Positions 1 through 9,518 of a stretch of 20,848 nucleotides of DNA are shown piece by piece. The stretch comes from Rickettsiales bacterium. GTDB taxonomy: Bacteria > Pseudomonadota > Alphaproteobacteria > Rickettsiales > CANDYO01. A model generated the notes under the pieces. The model was not told the origin of the DNA. It searched no databases and was given only the letters and a program-made list of their open reading frames with translations. Both the position numbers and the translations under genes were made by a program. Location of the stretch: contig CANDYO010000011.1 in assembly GCA_947424995.1 (NCBI GenBank), positions 1 through 20,848 on the forward strand, in the 5' to 3' direction. Each line of letters opens with the position of its first letter. Position 1 is the stretch's first letter.

Positions 1-1849
1 GATAAGTTAACTTAGTGTCTTCATAAATTATAGCAACATTATCAGGTGTCCGTTCTACCTGATCACTAAACAATTCATGGATTGTTTTATTATCTGGATA
101 TTCCTTGTCAGTACTATTCCATTGATTAATAACTTGTTGCTTCTCTATAGATGTTAATATACAAAAATGCTCTAATGGTTGTTGAGGAAAGCTTATTATT
201 TGATCAAATAATATTTGGATATGTTGTGAGAAGTTTTCAAAAACAACCTTTATTGTCTCATTAAGATCCTCTATATAATGGAGAGTGTACGTCTTGTTTT
301 CCTGGTCAATGTTAAATAGTATAGTTGCATCTTGAAGATTACTGATTATTTTTTTAGTATTACCTTTACTAATGACTATAGAAAAATTTGAATCATTACT
401 TACTATATCTGAATACCTTATTACCACATCTTTTAAGTAGCCCTTATTTTTCTCAATCTTTGCTATTTCATTCTGTATATACTCTATTATTTTCCAAGCA
501 TTTAAGTTAGTCGGTATTGAACATGTTAAAGGAACGCATGTTGCAAAAAGCACTTTATTTTGTTTAGATAAAGTGTGTAAAAAAGAATTAATAAATCCTA
601 TAGTAAAAGGATAAGGATTGCCCAAGTAATTTAAATAAACTAAAAAAGCTACAATAAGCACATCAGCAGTGTCAATATTTTTCCCATTTATAATATAGTT
701 AGAATTAGTGAAAATATTACTTCCAGCAAGAAAAAACTTTGATTTTTGTTTTTTGTTTTGAATAAGTTGTGTAGAGTTAGAAAATTGGTTTATATATGGT
801 AGCTGAATAGGAATCATACTCATAAGACTTCTTTTCCAAAAACTCTCTGATAAAGACATTTCTTTAGAAAAATTATGTAATTGCTTGAGAAACTTCTTTG
901 ATGGATTCCTTAGTCTGTATCCTATAAAAATGCCATTATCACTTACCATATCTTTAATGGAACATGGATATCCTGCTAAAGTTTTAAAATAAGAAAGATT
1001 AATATCTTGAGTTTTAGTAGAGATCTGAATGCTTTGATCTGTAATATTAACAATAGTACCAGGGATAGCTTGTGACTTAATACTGAGAACTTCTAAATTA
1101 ACAGGAACATAGATATTTTGGCCAATTAATATTTTAAAACTAGCAAGCGCATTAGGATAATCACCAAAATTAAGAGCACGATGCAATCTATCTATTTCTT
1201 CAGCTAAATACTCAAAGCAGATGAACCCAAAAGAAGGTGGTTTTTGGTAGAAAGCAAAATAACTTCGTCTTTTTAAATCTTGAGACTCTGTTACAAGAGA
1301 TCCTTCTTGACTCGCCAAATCCTTAATTAATTTTTTAAATGCATCTAAAGCATAAATATAACACTTAAGATTAATACTCAAAGCAGTTTCATCCATGGCA
1401 ACATTAAAACTGGACTGTCTCAATATGTTACCAGAGTCCACCATTTCATTCATGATATGCCAGGTAATTCCATGTATAAGTTCATTATTAAGAATAGACC
1501 AAGAAGTAGCATGCACCCCTGCATACTTAGGAAGCAAAGCGTCATGATAATTAATAGAACAATGGCGAGGAAGTTGAAGTAATGATTGAGGTAAAATATG
1601 GCTATTTACTATACTAAAAAGATAATCAAAACTCTGAGTAACAACATTTTTTTGTAACTCTTTTATAGAAGAAAAACAATGAATATTGTGCTGAATAGCC
1701 CATTGCTGATTTTTGGGATCAGTCGATACAATGCCTAAAAGCTTACTTCCCTCTTTAAGAAGTTCTTTAGCACACTCAATACCTAAACTTGTTTCACAAA
1801 TAATATAACAGCTAAAAGCTTTTTTTATTATTTTATTATCATTCTGCAT
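1..1849 (-). CDS. NRPS initiation module, N-terminal part (formyltransferase, half condensation domain, start of adenylation domain)
   Basis: The frame is open from an ATG at 1849 to the window edge (616 codons seen), so the C-terminus is missing. Residues about 1-270 are a formyltransferase fold: INYHDALLPKY carries Asn100 and His102, and VDSGNIL carries Asp138, which matches the Asn-His-Asp triad and 36-residue His-Asp spacing of 10-formyl-THF-dependent transferases. Residues about 330-560 look like the C-terminal half of a condensation domain (IGFIN, LFATCVPL, then HCGT-like linker); no HHxxxDG motif is visible, so condensation activity is doubtful. From about residue 575, QQVINQWN, then HELFSDQVERTPDNVAI, is the classic start of an NRPS adenylation domain. 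By analogy with LgrA of linear gramicidin, the product may be an N-formyl peptide. The substrate cannot be told because the A-domain core is outside the window. An in-frame stop lies about 19 codons upstream, supporting a start near 1849. Confidence 0.88.
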   Translation of the reverse strand, partial: MQNDNKIIKKAFSCYIICETSLGIECAKELLKEGSKLLGIVSTDPKNQQWAIQHNIHCFSSIKELQKNVVTQSFDYLFSIVNSHILPQSLLQLPRHCSINYHDALLPKYAGVHATSWSILNNELIHGITWHIMNEMVDSGNILRQSSFNVAMDETALSINLKCYIYALDAFKKLIKDLASQEGSLVTESQDLKRRSYFAFYQKPPSFGFICFEYLAEEIDRLHRALNFGDYPNALASFKILIGQNIYVPVNLEVLSIKSQAIPGTIVNITDQSIQISTKTQDINLSYFKTLAGYPCSIKDMVSDNGIFIGYRLRNPSKKFLKQLHNFSKEMSLSESFWKRSLMSMIPIQLPYINQFSNSTQLIQNKKQKSKFFLAGSNIFTNSNYIINGKNIDTADVLIVAFLVYLNYLGNPYPFTIGFINSFLHTLSKQNKVLFATCVPLTCSIPTNLNAWKIIEYIQNEIAKIEKNKGYLKDVVIRYSDIVSNDSNFSIVISKGNTKKIISNLQDATILFNIDQENKTYTLHYIEDLNETIKVVFENFSQHIQILFDQIISFPQQPLEHFCILTSIEKQQVINQWNSTDKEYPDNKTIHELFSDQVERTPDNVAIIYEDTKLTY

Positions 1850-1988
1850 GTAAATAGCGTCTTTTGTATAAATTTGCTCATAATGTCGTAACTGATAATT
1901 TTCGCGTTATTTCTGCAAAATACTCTAGCAACGGTTATATATTTCTACCTTTTAATAAAAAGCATTTAACTACTGATTTTTTATGCCT

Positions 1989-2729
1989 TCAAAGCTCCGA
2001 AAAAAGTACCTTTTCAATCTGATTTTTCGTTGCAAAGGCACTCTGATAACCATCATATGACAAAAATATGTCTACTGTCCAGTACATTTTATCATTATTA
2101 ATAATAACAATTGGATCAATTAATTTATTTTTACTAAAATTAATATATATTCGCTTTAAATCGTATGATAATCCTAATCCCATCGCTTTAACAATAGCTT
2201 CTTTAATGACCCATAGTTTATAAAAATAGCGATATCTCTGATCTTCTGGCAGACTTTTTAAGTGATATTGTTCTTGCTCAGAACAACAATATTTTACTAA
2301 ATCATCTATAACAAAATCTTTATTGACAAACTCTATATCAATTCCAACATCAATGTTTTTAGTAAAAGCGAAAACAACAGCATTTTTAGAGTGAGCGATA
2401 TTGAATTTCATTCCTTGAATGTTATTTTTAGCAGCTAAAAACGGCTTACCATATTCTGTATACTCAAATACAATACTATTAGGTAATATTCCAGTGTAGC
2501 CAAATATTAATCTCCTTAGAATGGCTCTTGCTATAATATAACGATTTCTATCTTCTACAAAATAAAATTCATTCGCATGTATTAGCTCTTCTGACGTCAA
2601 TAAATACCTACAAAAATCTAGATCATGTTTGTTTTCAGAAATTTTAGTTTTCCATATATGCAACTCATTATCTCTTAAAACAAGATCTTTATCTATAGAT
2701 TTAATTTTCCATAATGTTTTTATTACCAT
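1989..2729 (-). CDS. Sfp-type 4'-phosphopantetheinyl transferase
   Basis: The enzyme moves 4'-phosphopantetheine from CoA to a serine of carrier domains, converting apo-PCP to holo-PCP in the cytoplasm. It is 246 aa, the usual length for the Sfp/Gsp class. Visible motifs are FNIAHSKNAVV (about 109-119), VGIDIEFV with Asp131 and Glu133, and YKLWVIKEAIVKAMGLGL with Trp173, Lys176 and Glu177. Asp131, Glu133 and Glu177 correspond to the magnesium ligands of Sfp. An ExGKPF-like segment (YGKPFL, about 93-98) is also present. The gene starts 11 bases after the stop of the upstream ABC gene and lies 139 bases before the NRPS, so it is almost certainly cotranscribed with its client. The Shine-Dalgarno sequence is poor (AGG almost touching the ATG), which suggests translational coupling to the ABC gene. 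Housekeeping AcpS is a different, shorter family, so this copy is probably dedicated to the NRPS. Confidence 0.93.
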   Translation of the reverse strand: MVIKTLWKIKSIDKDLVLRDNELHIWKTKISENKHDLDFCRYLLTSEELIHANEFYFVEDRNRYIIARAILRRLIFGYTGILPNSIVFEYTEYGKPFLAAKNNIQGMKFNIAHSKNAVVFAFTKNIDVGIDIEFVNKDFVIDDLVKYCCSEQEQYHLKSLPEDQRYRYFYKLWVIKEAIVKAMGLGLSYDLKRIYINFSKNKLIDPIVIINNDKMYWTVDIFLSYDGYQSAFATKNQIEKVLFSEL

Positions 2730-2740
2730 AACCTATTTAA

Positions 2741-5128
2741 CTAACAATAATGACTTTCATAATCATAACATTGCTGATAATAATTAATAATTCCATCAAA
2801 TGAATCATAACCTATATATTCGTTGTCTTTATTTTGATAGCTTGTTTTAATTTGTAAATCTATTAACTCACCACTTACTACTTCTAAAAAATTAGTATAA
2901 AAACCTGTACTATTATTCTCTAGTGCATTGTGATCTATTGATATAATTAATATATGGGGTAACTTTTCTGTTATAATAGATTGCATCAAATCAATTGAGT
3001 TTTTATCTAACCCTGTAAACGCTTCATCTAGTATTAAAACATTAGGCTCTTGAACAATAGCTGATATAATTTTTATCTTTTGTTTTTGTCCTCCGCTCAG
3101 TACGCTATACCAATCTTCTATCTGATTAAGCTTATATTGCTGTAAATCAATTCTTATAAATAATTCCTCTAATAATGCTATTTTTTCTTGGCTCACTCCA
3201 TTTGGATAAAAAATAATTTCCTGCAGATTCTTATTAAGTGGAAAATAGATTTGTTGATTTATCAAAATAATTTTAGCGCCTTGAGGATAATATATACTAC
3301 CTTCGCCTCCAATATTATTATTGGCAATCCCCACTATTTTTGTTATAAAACTGGATTTACCAGACCCAGAAGGGCCAGTTATTACATAGCTATTACCAAA
3401 CTCTAGCTCCAAATGCTCAATGTACATTAATAGTTTACTTGCTACTATTACCTTCAAATCTGATATAATTAGTTTTTTATCATTAATCAACTGTTTTCTC
3501 TTTATGTTATCAATATTTTCGATATTCGCGCATGTATTAGAAAGGATTTTATCAAGAAAAATATTAAGCCTTTCCATTGACTGATAAATAACTTTTATTT
3601 CTTGAGATTTTTCCCCATTCCAAGCAAGCAACCTAGACACTTGAAAACATGAATAATGCATACTTACTCTATTATCAAAAGTTATTGTACCAATACCTAC
3701 TTTATAACCAATCAAATAATAAGTGTAAATAAAATTTGCAAATGATTCAAAAGATCGCCATGCAGTTACCAAATGCAATATTTGATCTTTATTTAACTCA
3801 TTTTCTCTCAAACTCTCATATGCAAACTGCAATTGATTATATGAATATAAAACCCCTCCTGTTTCTGTTATTATCTTCATATTACCCATATCATGCTTAA
3901 ATAAACTAGAGATTATAGACTCTTGCTCTTTTATTAAAATTTCATATTTGTGTTGTAATTCTGCAAATGTAGTAAAAACATATTCAGTACCTTTATTATA
4001 TAACATTGAATATACTAAAAGCTCAGGTACGTTAACTATCAAAATCCCCACCCCAGATAACCCATTGATTGATTTTGTGATATAGTCTATTATAAGCCTA
4101 CTTCCATCACGTGAAATAATTTTTGAATCTGATTTTAAATTATCAACTAATATTGTATTATTTTTATCAAAAGATATTTTCAACGCAGTTTCGTCCGAAA
4201 ATAGAAGACTCCTTAAGCTATCATCTATTTGTATATATAATTTTGTAGAGTAAAAACTATTAAAAATTTCAGATAAAAATTCTATTATTACATATGGGAA
4301 GACAAATAAGCCAAACTTCATTATTACCATAGTTAGTTTGTTGATAGGGTTGCCATTAGAATCATCCATATGCTCAAATTGATATATAGAACCTTGCTGA
4401 TGCTTTAAGAGAATAACTCTAAATTGGTTCATAACTATTTGTGAACTCAATAAAATAATGATATAATCTTTAACATAGCTATCTAATTGTTCTTGAGGAA
4501 TTATTCTTGAATATATTTTACATAAATCTTTACTGATCTCTATTGGTCGAAGAAAATAAGAAGTAGTATTAACATTGTTTGCAAGCGCTAATCCTAATAC
4601 CACTCCAACAGGGCCAGAAAAAACCGACCTACCAAAAACTGCTGAAAATGAGGCCACCCCTAATAAACTATAGGAGCAGTAATGTTTACTAGTTATGTTA
4701 TTGTGCAGAAGCATCTGATCAATAGCGCTCAAAGCCACTCCTGCTATAGCGCCTGACAAACCAATAATTTTTACCCCTAATATTATGTTAGATACTAAAT
4801 TACTTAACCCGCCATGATAATCTTTTAATGTCTCTTGAGTTAGTACAACACTTCCACAACCACCTATAACCCCTAAAACCCAGGATGGATAAACATTGTA
4901 GCCAAGAGTAAAACCTATGAACCATTGTGTAATAATTTTGTCTTTAGTATAGTGATTGTATATTAGAAAATCATCTAATGCACTCACTCCTATACCAATA
5001 ACTGCACCAGGAATACCAAACATCATTCCCCCAGCCATTGAAGATGAGGCATATAAAGTAAAATAAGAGTTATCTTCTACAATCTGATACACTGTATTAT
5101 ATTTATTTATTTTTGGATTTGCCATCAT
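2741..5128 (-). CDS. ABC transporter-like protein with a duplicated glycine-rich N-terminal extension
   Basis: This is a 795-residue half-transporter. The nucleotide-binding domain is complete: Walker A GPSGSGKSS at 585-593, signature LSGGQKQK at 677-684, Walker B VLILDEAF at 697-704 and switch His733. Residues about 215-500 are a divergent membrane domain. The FRVILL stretch, the DNLKSDSKIISRDG stretch and the helix rich in E and H before FESFANFIYTYYLIGY recall the ABCD/YddA/SbmA-like ABC_membrane_2 family, but weakly. The first 190 residues are unusual: two hydrophobic, glycine-rich units that look like copies of each other (GIPGAVIGIGVSALDDFLIYN at 38-58, GLSGAIAGVALSAIDQMLLHN at 123-143). 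The C-terminal 45 residues are polar and Tyr-rich. Two ATGs begin the frame (5128, 5125); AGG upstream suits the second slightly better. Its place directly before the transferase suggests export of, or immunity to, the peptide product. Confidence 0.82.
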   Translation of the reverse strand: MMANPKINKYNTVYQIVEDNSYFTLYASSSMAGGMMFGIPGAVIGIGVSALDDFLIYNHYTKDKIITQWFIGFTLGYNVYPSWVLGVIGGCGSVVLTQETLKDYHGGLSNLVSNIILGVKIIGLSGAIAGVALSAIDQMLLHNNITSKHYCSYSLLGVASFSAVFGRSVFSGPVGVVLGLALANNVNTTSYFLRPIEISKDLCKIYSRIIPQEQLDSYVKDYIIILLSSQIVMNQFRVILLKHQQGSIYQFEHMDDSNGNPINKLTMVIMKFGLFVFPYVIIEFLSEIFNSFYSTKLYIQIDDSLRSLLFSDETALKISFDKNNTILVDNLKSDSKIISRDGSRLIIDYITKSINGLSGVGILIVNVPELLVYSMLYNKGTEYVFTTFAELQHKYEILIKEQESIISSLFKHDMGNMKIITETGGVLYSYNQLQFAYESLRENELNKDQILHLVTAWRSFESFANFIYTYYLIGYKVGIGTITFDNRVSMHYSCFQVSRLLAWNGEKSQEIKVIYQSMERLNIFLDKILSNTCANIENIDNIKRKQLINDKKLIISDLKVIVASKLLMYIEHLELEFGNSYVITGPSGSGKSSFITKIVGIANNNIGGEGSIYYPQGAKIILINQQIYFPLNKNLQEIIFYPNGVSQEKIALLEELFIRIDLQQYKLNQIEDWYSVLSGGQKQKIKIISAIVQEPNVLILDEAFTGLDKNSIDLMQSIITEKLPHILIISIDHNALENNSTGFYTNFLEVVSGELIDLQIKTSYQNKDNEYIGYDSFDGIINYYQQCYDYESHYC

Positions 5129-5345
5129 GTACCTAATAATGTATTCATTCTAAATTTATTACCTTTCATTAGGTCAAAACTTTAATTACTTAAGCACAAC
5201 AGCCATCTGTCTATGCCCTAAAAGGATTTCTTAAGCGCTTCATTAGTCTATTGCTCAATATCACAACATTCCTTTTTTTTAAATAAGCTCTATTTTATCT
5301 TATTCAACATAAAATTTTTTAGTTTTTTCCATTTTTACAGCATTA

Positions 5346-7127
5346 TTAAAGCTTTTTGTCCTGACTCCCCAAAAACCCTCCTACTTGTGCATTCCAAAGA
5401 GTAGAATAGAATTTGTGTCGGTTAAGAAGTTCTTCATGATTGCCATCTTCAACTATTTTTCCTTTGTCGAATACTAAAATTCTATCCATTGTAAGCAAAG
5501 TAGATAATCTATGTGCAATGGTTATAACTGTTTTATTATGCATAAGTTTTTTTAAACTCTCTTGTATTAATATTTCAGTTACAGAATCTAGACTACTTGT
5601 AGCTTCATCTAAAATTAAAATTGGAGCATTCTTTAAAATAGCGCGTGCGATTGCTATTCGTTGCCTTTGTCCGCCAGATATTTTAACACCATTTTCTCCC
5701 AAAAGAGACCCATACCCCTCATAAGTATCAATAATAAATTCATGAGCATGCGCTTTTTTAGCAGCTTCGATTACTTCTTCATCAGTTGCATTCAATTTTC
5801 CATAACGAATATTGTCCATAAAAGATCTATGAAATAATACTGGATTTTGAGGAATAAATGCTATATTTTCTCTAAGTGATGACATAGTAACACTGTTAAT
5901 ATTTTGCTTCTCTATTAGGATTTTGCCTTCTTGAACATCATATAACCTAATCAACAGATTGACAAACGTTGTTTTACCACTACCTGAATAGCCTACTAGA
6001 CCTATTTTTTGATTAACAGGAATTGTAATATTAAGGTTTTTAAAAAATAGATTGTCTTTCTTATATCCGAAACCAACATCTTGAAAAATTATTTCTGCTT
6101 TTTTTATTTTAAGAAAAATAGCATCTTTTATATCAACTATTGTATGTGGAACATATACTACAGAAATTGCCTGATTACATATTCCAATTTGTTCTAATAT
6201 TCTAGAAATTAACTCTGCAATTCCAAAAATTCGTTGTATTATGGTAATTGTAATAGAAATAATAAAAACAAAATCACCTGCACTAACTATATTATTTGAG
6301 CGCAAAAGAATTAATATAAAAATCATAACACCTAATATAATAGCGCATAATCCACCTTGTATAGCCCATAATTTTAAAAGCCTCCAACGTAAAGCTATGT
6401 CTTTTTCCATAACTTCATATGAAATTTTTTCTAAATAACTCTTTTCGAATGGCTGTCTAGCAAAAATATTTATATTAAAAATATTCATTAAACTATCAAC
6501 ATATCTTCCACTTAAAATACTTCTTATTTGAGCAAAGTTTTTTGAATAATCAGTGATATCTTTTGAAAGAATTAAACTAACACTAATAAAAAGTATTGCC
6601 CATATTATTAGTGCCAAAGAAAAATAAAAGCTTATTGTATAGGTTATAATAATAGCGAGCAATACAGTAAAAACTATATAAATAATACTAAGCATTGGTT
6701 CGAAAATATTTTCTATACTTTCGCCGATATCTTTAATTTTATTTGCTAAATCACCTGCTAAGTTATCTTGAAAATATTGATGGCTCTGAGAAGACAAGTA
6801 ACTAAATGTTTCCGAAAAAACTCTAGATCTTACAGCAGGAAATGTTTTTAGTGATAAATAATTAATAATACGCCATATAAGGTTACCGCATATATTGAGC
6901 ATTATAAACAGAACTACTATTATAATCAAATAACTTCCATCACTAAAGAAACTTGGATGAATGTCATTAACAATTACTTTATCAATTAATATTTTTAATA
7001 AATAAGGATCGACTACAGTCAATAAAGCAGAAATAAAAACCGCTAAATATATACCATAAATCTTCCATTTATAACTCTTTAGAAAACTCCAAATAAAAAT
7101 GAGTAAATTTTTAGACAAATGCTTCAT
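5346..7127 (-). CDS. ABC exporter half-transporter (MsbA/LmrA-like, type I exporter fold)
   Basis: At 593 aa this has the standard membrane-domain plus ATPase layout of homodimeric exporters. About six hydrophobic segments lie between residues 22 and 300. The ATPase domain shows Walker A GYSGSGKTT (379-387), Q-loop Gln427 in FIPQNPVLF, signature ISGGQRQR (483-490), Walker B ILILDEATSSLD (503-514) and H-loop His539 in TIAHRLST. All catalytic residues are present, so it should be active. Lipid A flippases, multidrug pumps and NRPS-product exporters all look like this, and sequence motifs alone do not separate them. Its position between a diiron hydroxylase and the PPTase-NRPS genes argues for product export. 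It is 217 bases upstream of the next ABC gene, so the two may have separate promoters. The two ABC genes could also form a functional pair, though each has a full ATPase site. Confidence 0.92.
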   Translation of the reverse strand: MKHLSKNLLIFIWSFLKSYKWKIYGIYLAVFISALLTVVDPYLLKILIDKVIVNDIHPSFFSDGSYLIIIVVLFIMLNICGNLIWRIINYLSLKTFPAVRSRVFSETFSYLSSQSHQYFQDNLAGDLANKIKDIGESIENIFEPMLSIIYIVFTVLLAIIITYTISFYFSLALIIWAILFISVSLILSKDITDYSKNFAQIRSILSGRYVDSLMNIFNINIFARQPFEKSYLEKISYEVMEKDIALRWRLLKLWAIQGGLCAIILGVMIFILILLRSNNIVSAGDFVFIISITITIIQRIFGIAELISRILEQIGICNQAISVVYVPHTIVDIKDAIFLKIKKAEIIFQDVGFGYKKDNLFFKNLNITIPVNQKIGLVGYSGSGKTTFVNLLIRLYDVQEGKILIEKQNINSVTMSSLRENIAFIPQNPVLFHRSFMDNIRYGKLNATDEEVIEAAKKAHAHEFIIDTYEGYGSLLGENGVKISGGQRQRIAIARAILKNAPILILDEATSSLDSVTEILIQESLKKLMHNKTVITIAHRLSTLLTMDRILVFDKGKIVEDGNHEELLNRHKFYSTLWNAQVGGFLGSQDKKL

Positions 7128-7925
7128 TCCAGATGTTTACGCCTTTTAACCAATCAATTTCATATACGCTTTTTTAACTATAAATATAACTTTAGCTTAA
7201 AACATCTCTCTTAAAAACAACTCAAAAACGAAAATTTTTGGCTTTTAGAAGCACTAAATTATTACTAATTATCAAGATGTAAACTTTGTCTCTAGGCTAA
7301 TTTTATATGTATATTTAGTACTCCTGCAAGATTACAAGTTTTGAATTCATTTAAACTAAAAATTAATATTATTAATTTCATAAACATCTACACTCTTTAA
7401 GAAAAATCTTGTCATGCGCGCGCACTGTAAAATATTTCTATGCGAATAAATAAAAAAATCCTAAATTTTAGTAAGCATGATCTATTAATATCTGTCAATT
7501 TAATTTTTCTATAAATAATATAATAGCCTGATTTTTGGCGCTCACATTGCTTTTGTAGCGCATTATAGCTTTATAAATTATTCTAAAACCGATTTTTTAT
7601 AGAGGATTTTCTACGCTTATCATAATATAACCCTCAACTCATTACAAGTTCAACAATTTTATATAAAAACTTTCTAAACCTTATATATCAAGAGATTCAG
7701 AAACTAATTCTGGATAACTTTTTTTTAATCATAACAATACAGTTTCTTGCAAATGAATTAAGGCTTATCTTAATTTAACTATTCTTATTTTAATAAGCAT
7801 ATATAATTGGTTAAATTACATTTTGCTGTGATCAAAACTGTACTAATTTTTTTGTTGTCTAATCTTTTTTATTGATCGAACAAAACCCACTAAGCCGAAT
7901 AAATACTCAATATACACTCATAGCA
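7128..7925. other. 798-base intergenic gap inside the biosynthetic cluster
   Basis: I see no convincing gene, RNA gene or repeat array here. The sequence is very AT-rich with many stops in all frames. The one feature that stands out is a self-complementary GC run, tgcgcgcgca, at 7415-7424, inside a 12-base alternating purine-pyrimidine stretch. The promoter of the ABC-PPTase-NRPS genes should lie in the 7128-7400 part, on the minus strand, but no textbook pair of -35 and -10 boxes is visible. The length suggests either a long regulatory leader or a degraded gene. Confidence 0.5.
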
Positions 7926-9518
7926 TCAAAAAATATTCCATTCTCTCTTACCGAATAGTCTTTCTGATTCTATACCTTTATTTTTGCACATTTGTATAAA
8001 TTTATTCGATTCTACAATCTGAGGAGATTCTTGCGTGTACTTTAACGCCATCACATAATTAAGCCATGGCTCTTGTCCCATAGCATAAACATAAGCAGCT
8101 TTGCAATTAGATTTTTGAACAATCTTCCATGCTTTATCAGAATTTGAACCAGATAAAGTTCTATTCATATCATATGCTCTCTTTAAAGGAGAGCTAAGAA
8201 GCGGTCCATACAACCATGTTAAAGGCGCTCCATCACATTCCATACCTAAAAACAACATATCAATTGGTCCTAAATAGTTAAATATATTATCATAAAGTGA
8301 AGAATCTAAATTATTAGAATCTGCAGCAAATAAAAATTGTTTACTATTATGTTTAACACAATACGACAATTTTGACTGAATATTAAGATCAGAATGTTCT
8401 CCTAAAAAAGGTAGAGCTGTGATTTCTCCGCTTTTCAATTGAATAGTATCCATTTCTCTTAATTCAATCAAAGATGAAAAGCCAATGTGCTTCAAAATTA
8501 ACTTGATAGATGGATCTTCTACAGCACCTCCATGATTTGCTGGAAAAACTATATTTCCAATTTTATGCCTTAAATGTAATAAAGTCTCAAACATTAAGTG
8601 ATCTTGGTGATTGTGAGTAATAACAACATAATCAATATATTCTGGGAGATCAAAAAATGTATACCTAGGTATCTCATTTTTTTGAAATGGGTAACTTATT
8701 ACAGGATCAAATAGAATAGATTCAAATTTTGTTTGCACTAATACACATGCATGGCCAAAGTACCTTATTCTGACGCCCTCTCCATTATAATTGCGATTAT
8801 TGTCTATAAGTGGTGGTGTTGTGGTAAAAAACGATTGAAATAGATTTTGTTTAGCCTCAGGAATCTCAAATAAGTCTAATATATCTTGTAGTTTCTCAGG
8901 TTTTTCTTTCATTTTAAAAAGCTGATCTAATCTAAAATCAGAAAAAGGCACATTTAAATACACCTCATCATCTTGATCAAGGCGTGGAGTACTTAAAACA
9001 AATTTTCTATAATCACTCTCAGTTTCAGAAAGAGCTATTTTTTGATAATTTGAGGAGTAATACTTTTGGTATATTAATGGTTCTATTAAACGAACAGAAG
9101 GATGATTATTTAAATCATACACAAGCTCAACCATTCCTTTTAAAGGTATTGGTATATGATTGTAGAGCAACTCTAAAGAGTCTCCACTTGCTTCTGCTTG
9201 CATAGTCCTATCTAAATCTTTAAAAGCATTGTTTAAAAATATAAGCTCTTCACAGTCTTGCTTAGTTTTATTAATAAGTTCTTTTACCTCATCTATTTTT
9301 TGACCTTCTAAATCAACAAATGGACCTCCTAGTAACTGTGGATCTTTGACAGCTTGAGAATGAATTTGAGGATTTTGAACATAAGACTGCATGATCTTCA
9401 AATGACGCTCCACAATATTACATGCGGCAGTAACTGGAGGAATCAAATAAGGCCATGCATACCACTGCCAAACAAAAGGCTCGGCTTTAACGTTAGACTT
9501 TAAATAAAATAAGCCCAT
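7926..9518 (-). CDS. CmlA-like diiron beta-hydroxylase with metallo-beta-lactamase fold
   Basis: This is a 530-residue protein with an N-terminal domain (about 1-240) and a metallo-beta-lactamase fold domain (about 245-530). CmlA of chloramphenicol synthesis, about 532 aa, has the same two-part layout and beta-hydroxylates an amino acid while it is bound to an NRPS carrier domain. Visible ligand candidates are His302, His304, Asp306 and His307 (THNHQDHL), Glu374 (LGEHSD), Asp400 (AADSNN) and Glu427 (GMECDG). As I recall the CmlA structure, its ligands are H305, H307, D309, H310, E377, D403 and further acidic residues, so spacing is conserved with a constant offset of three. Glu374 where hydrolytic relatives have His is the key sign of an oxygenase rather than a hydrolase. 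Start: ATG at 9518 with GGGAG at 9532-9528, nine bases away; a TATAAT (9546-9541) lies just upstream. Location next to NRPS genes supports the call. An ordinary MBL hydrolase is the alternative. Confidence 0.83.
   Translation of the reverse strand: MGLFYLKSNVKAEPFVWQWYAWPYLIPPVTAACNIVERHLKIMQSYVQNPQIHSQAVKDPQLLGGPFVDLEGQKIDEVKELINKTKQDCEELIFLNNAFKDLDRTMQAEASGDSLELLYNHIPIPLKGMVELVYDLNNHPSVRLIEPLIYQKYYSSNYQKIALSETESDYRKFVLSTPRLDQDDEVYLNVPFSDFRLDQLFKMKEKPEKLQDILDLFEIPEAKQNLFQSFFTTTPPLIDNNRNYNGEGVRIRYFGHACVLVQTKFESILFDPVISYPFQKNEIPRYTFFDLPEYIDYVVITHNHQDHLMFETLLHLRHKIGNIVFPANHGGAVEDPSIKLILKHIGFSSLIELREMDTIQLKSGEITALPFLGEHSDLNIQSKLSYCVKHNSKQFLFAADSNNLDSSLYDNIFNYLGPIDMLFLGMECDGAPLTWLYGPLLSSPLKRAYDMNRTLSGSNSDKAWKIVQKSNCKAAYVYAMGQEPWLNYVMALKYTQESPQIVESNKFIQMCKNKGIESERLFGKREWNIF

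Noticed and set aside
7292..7387. 31-codon minus-strand frame with a hydrophobic N-terminus upstream of the exporter
   Set aside because: No ribosome site, low complexity, AT-driven composition; such frames are expected by chance in this region.
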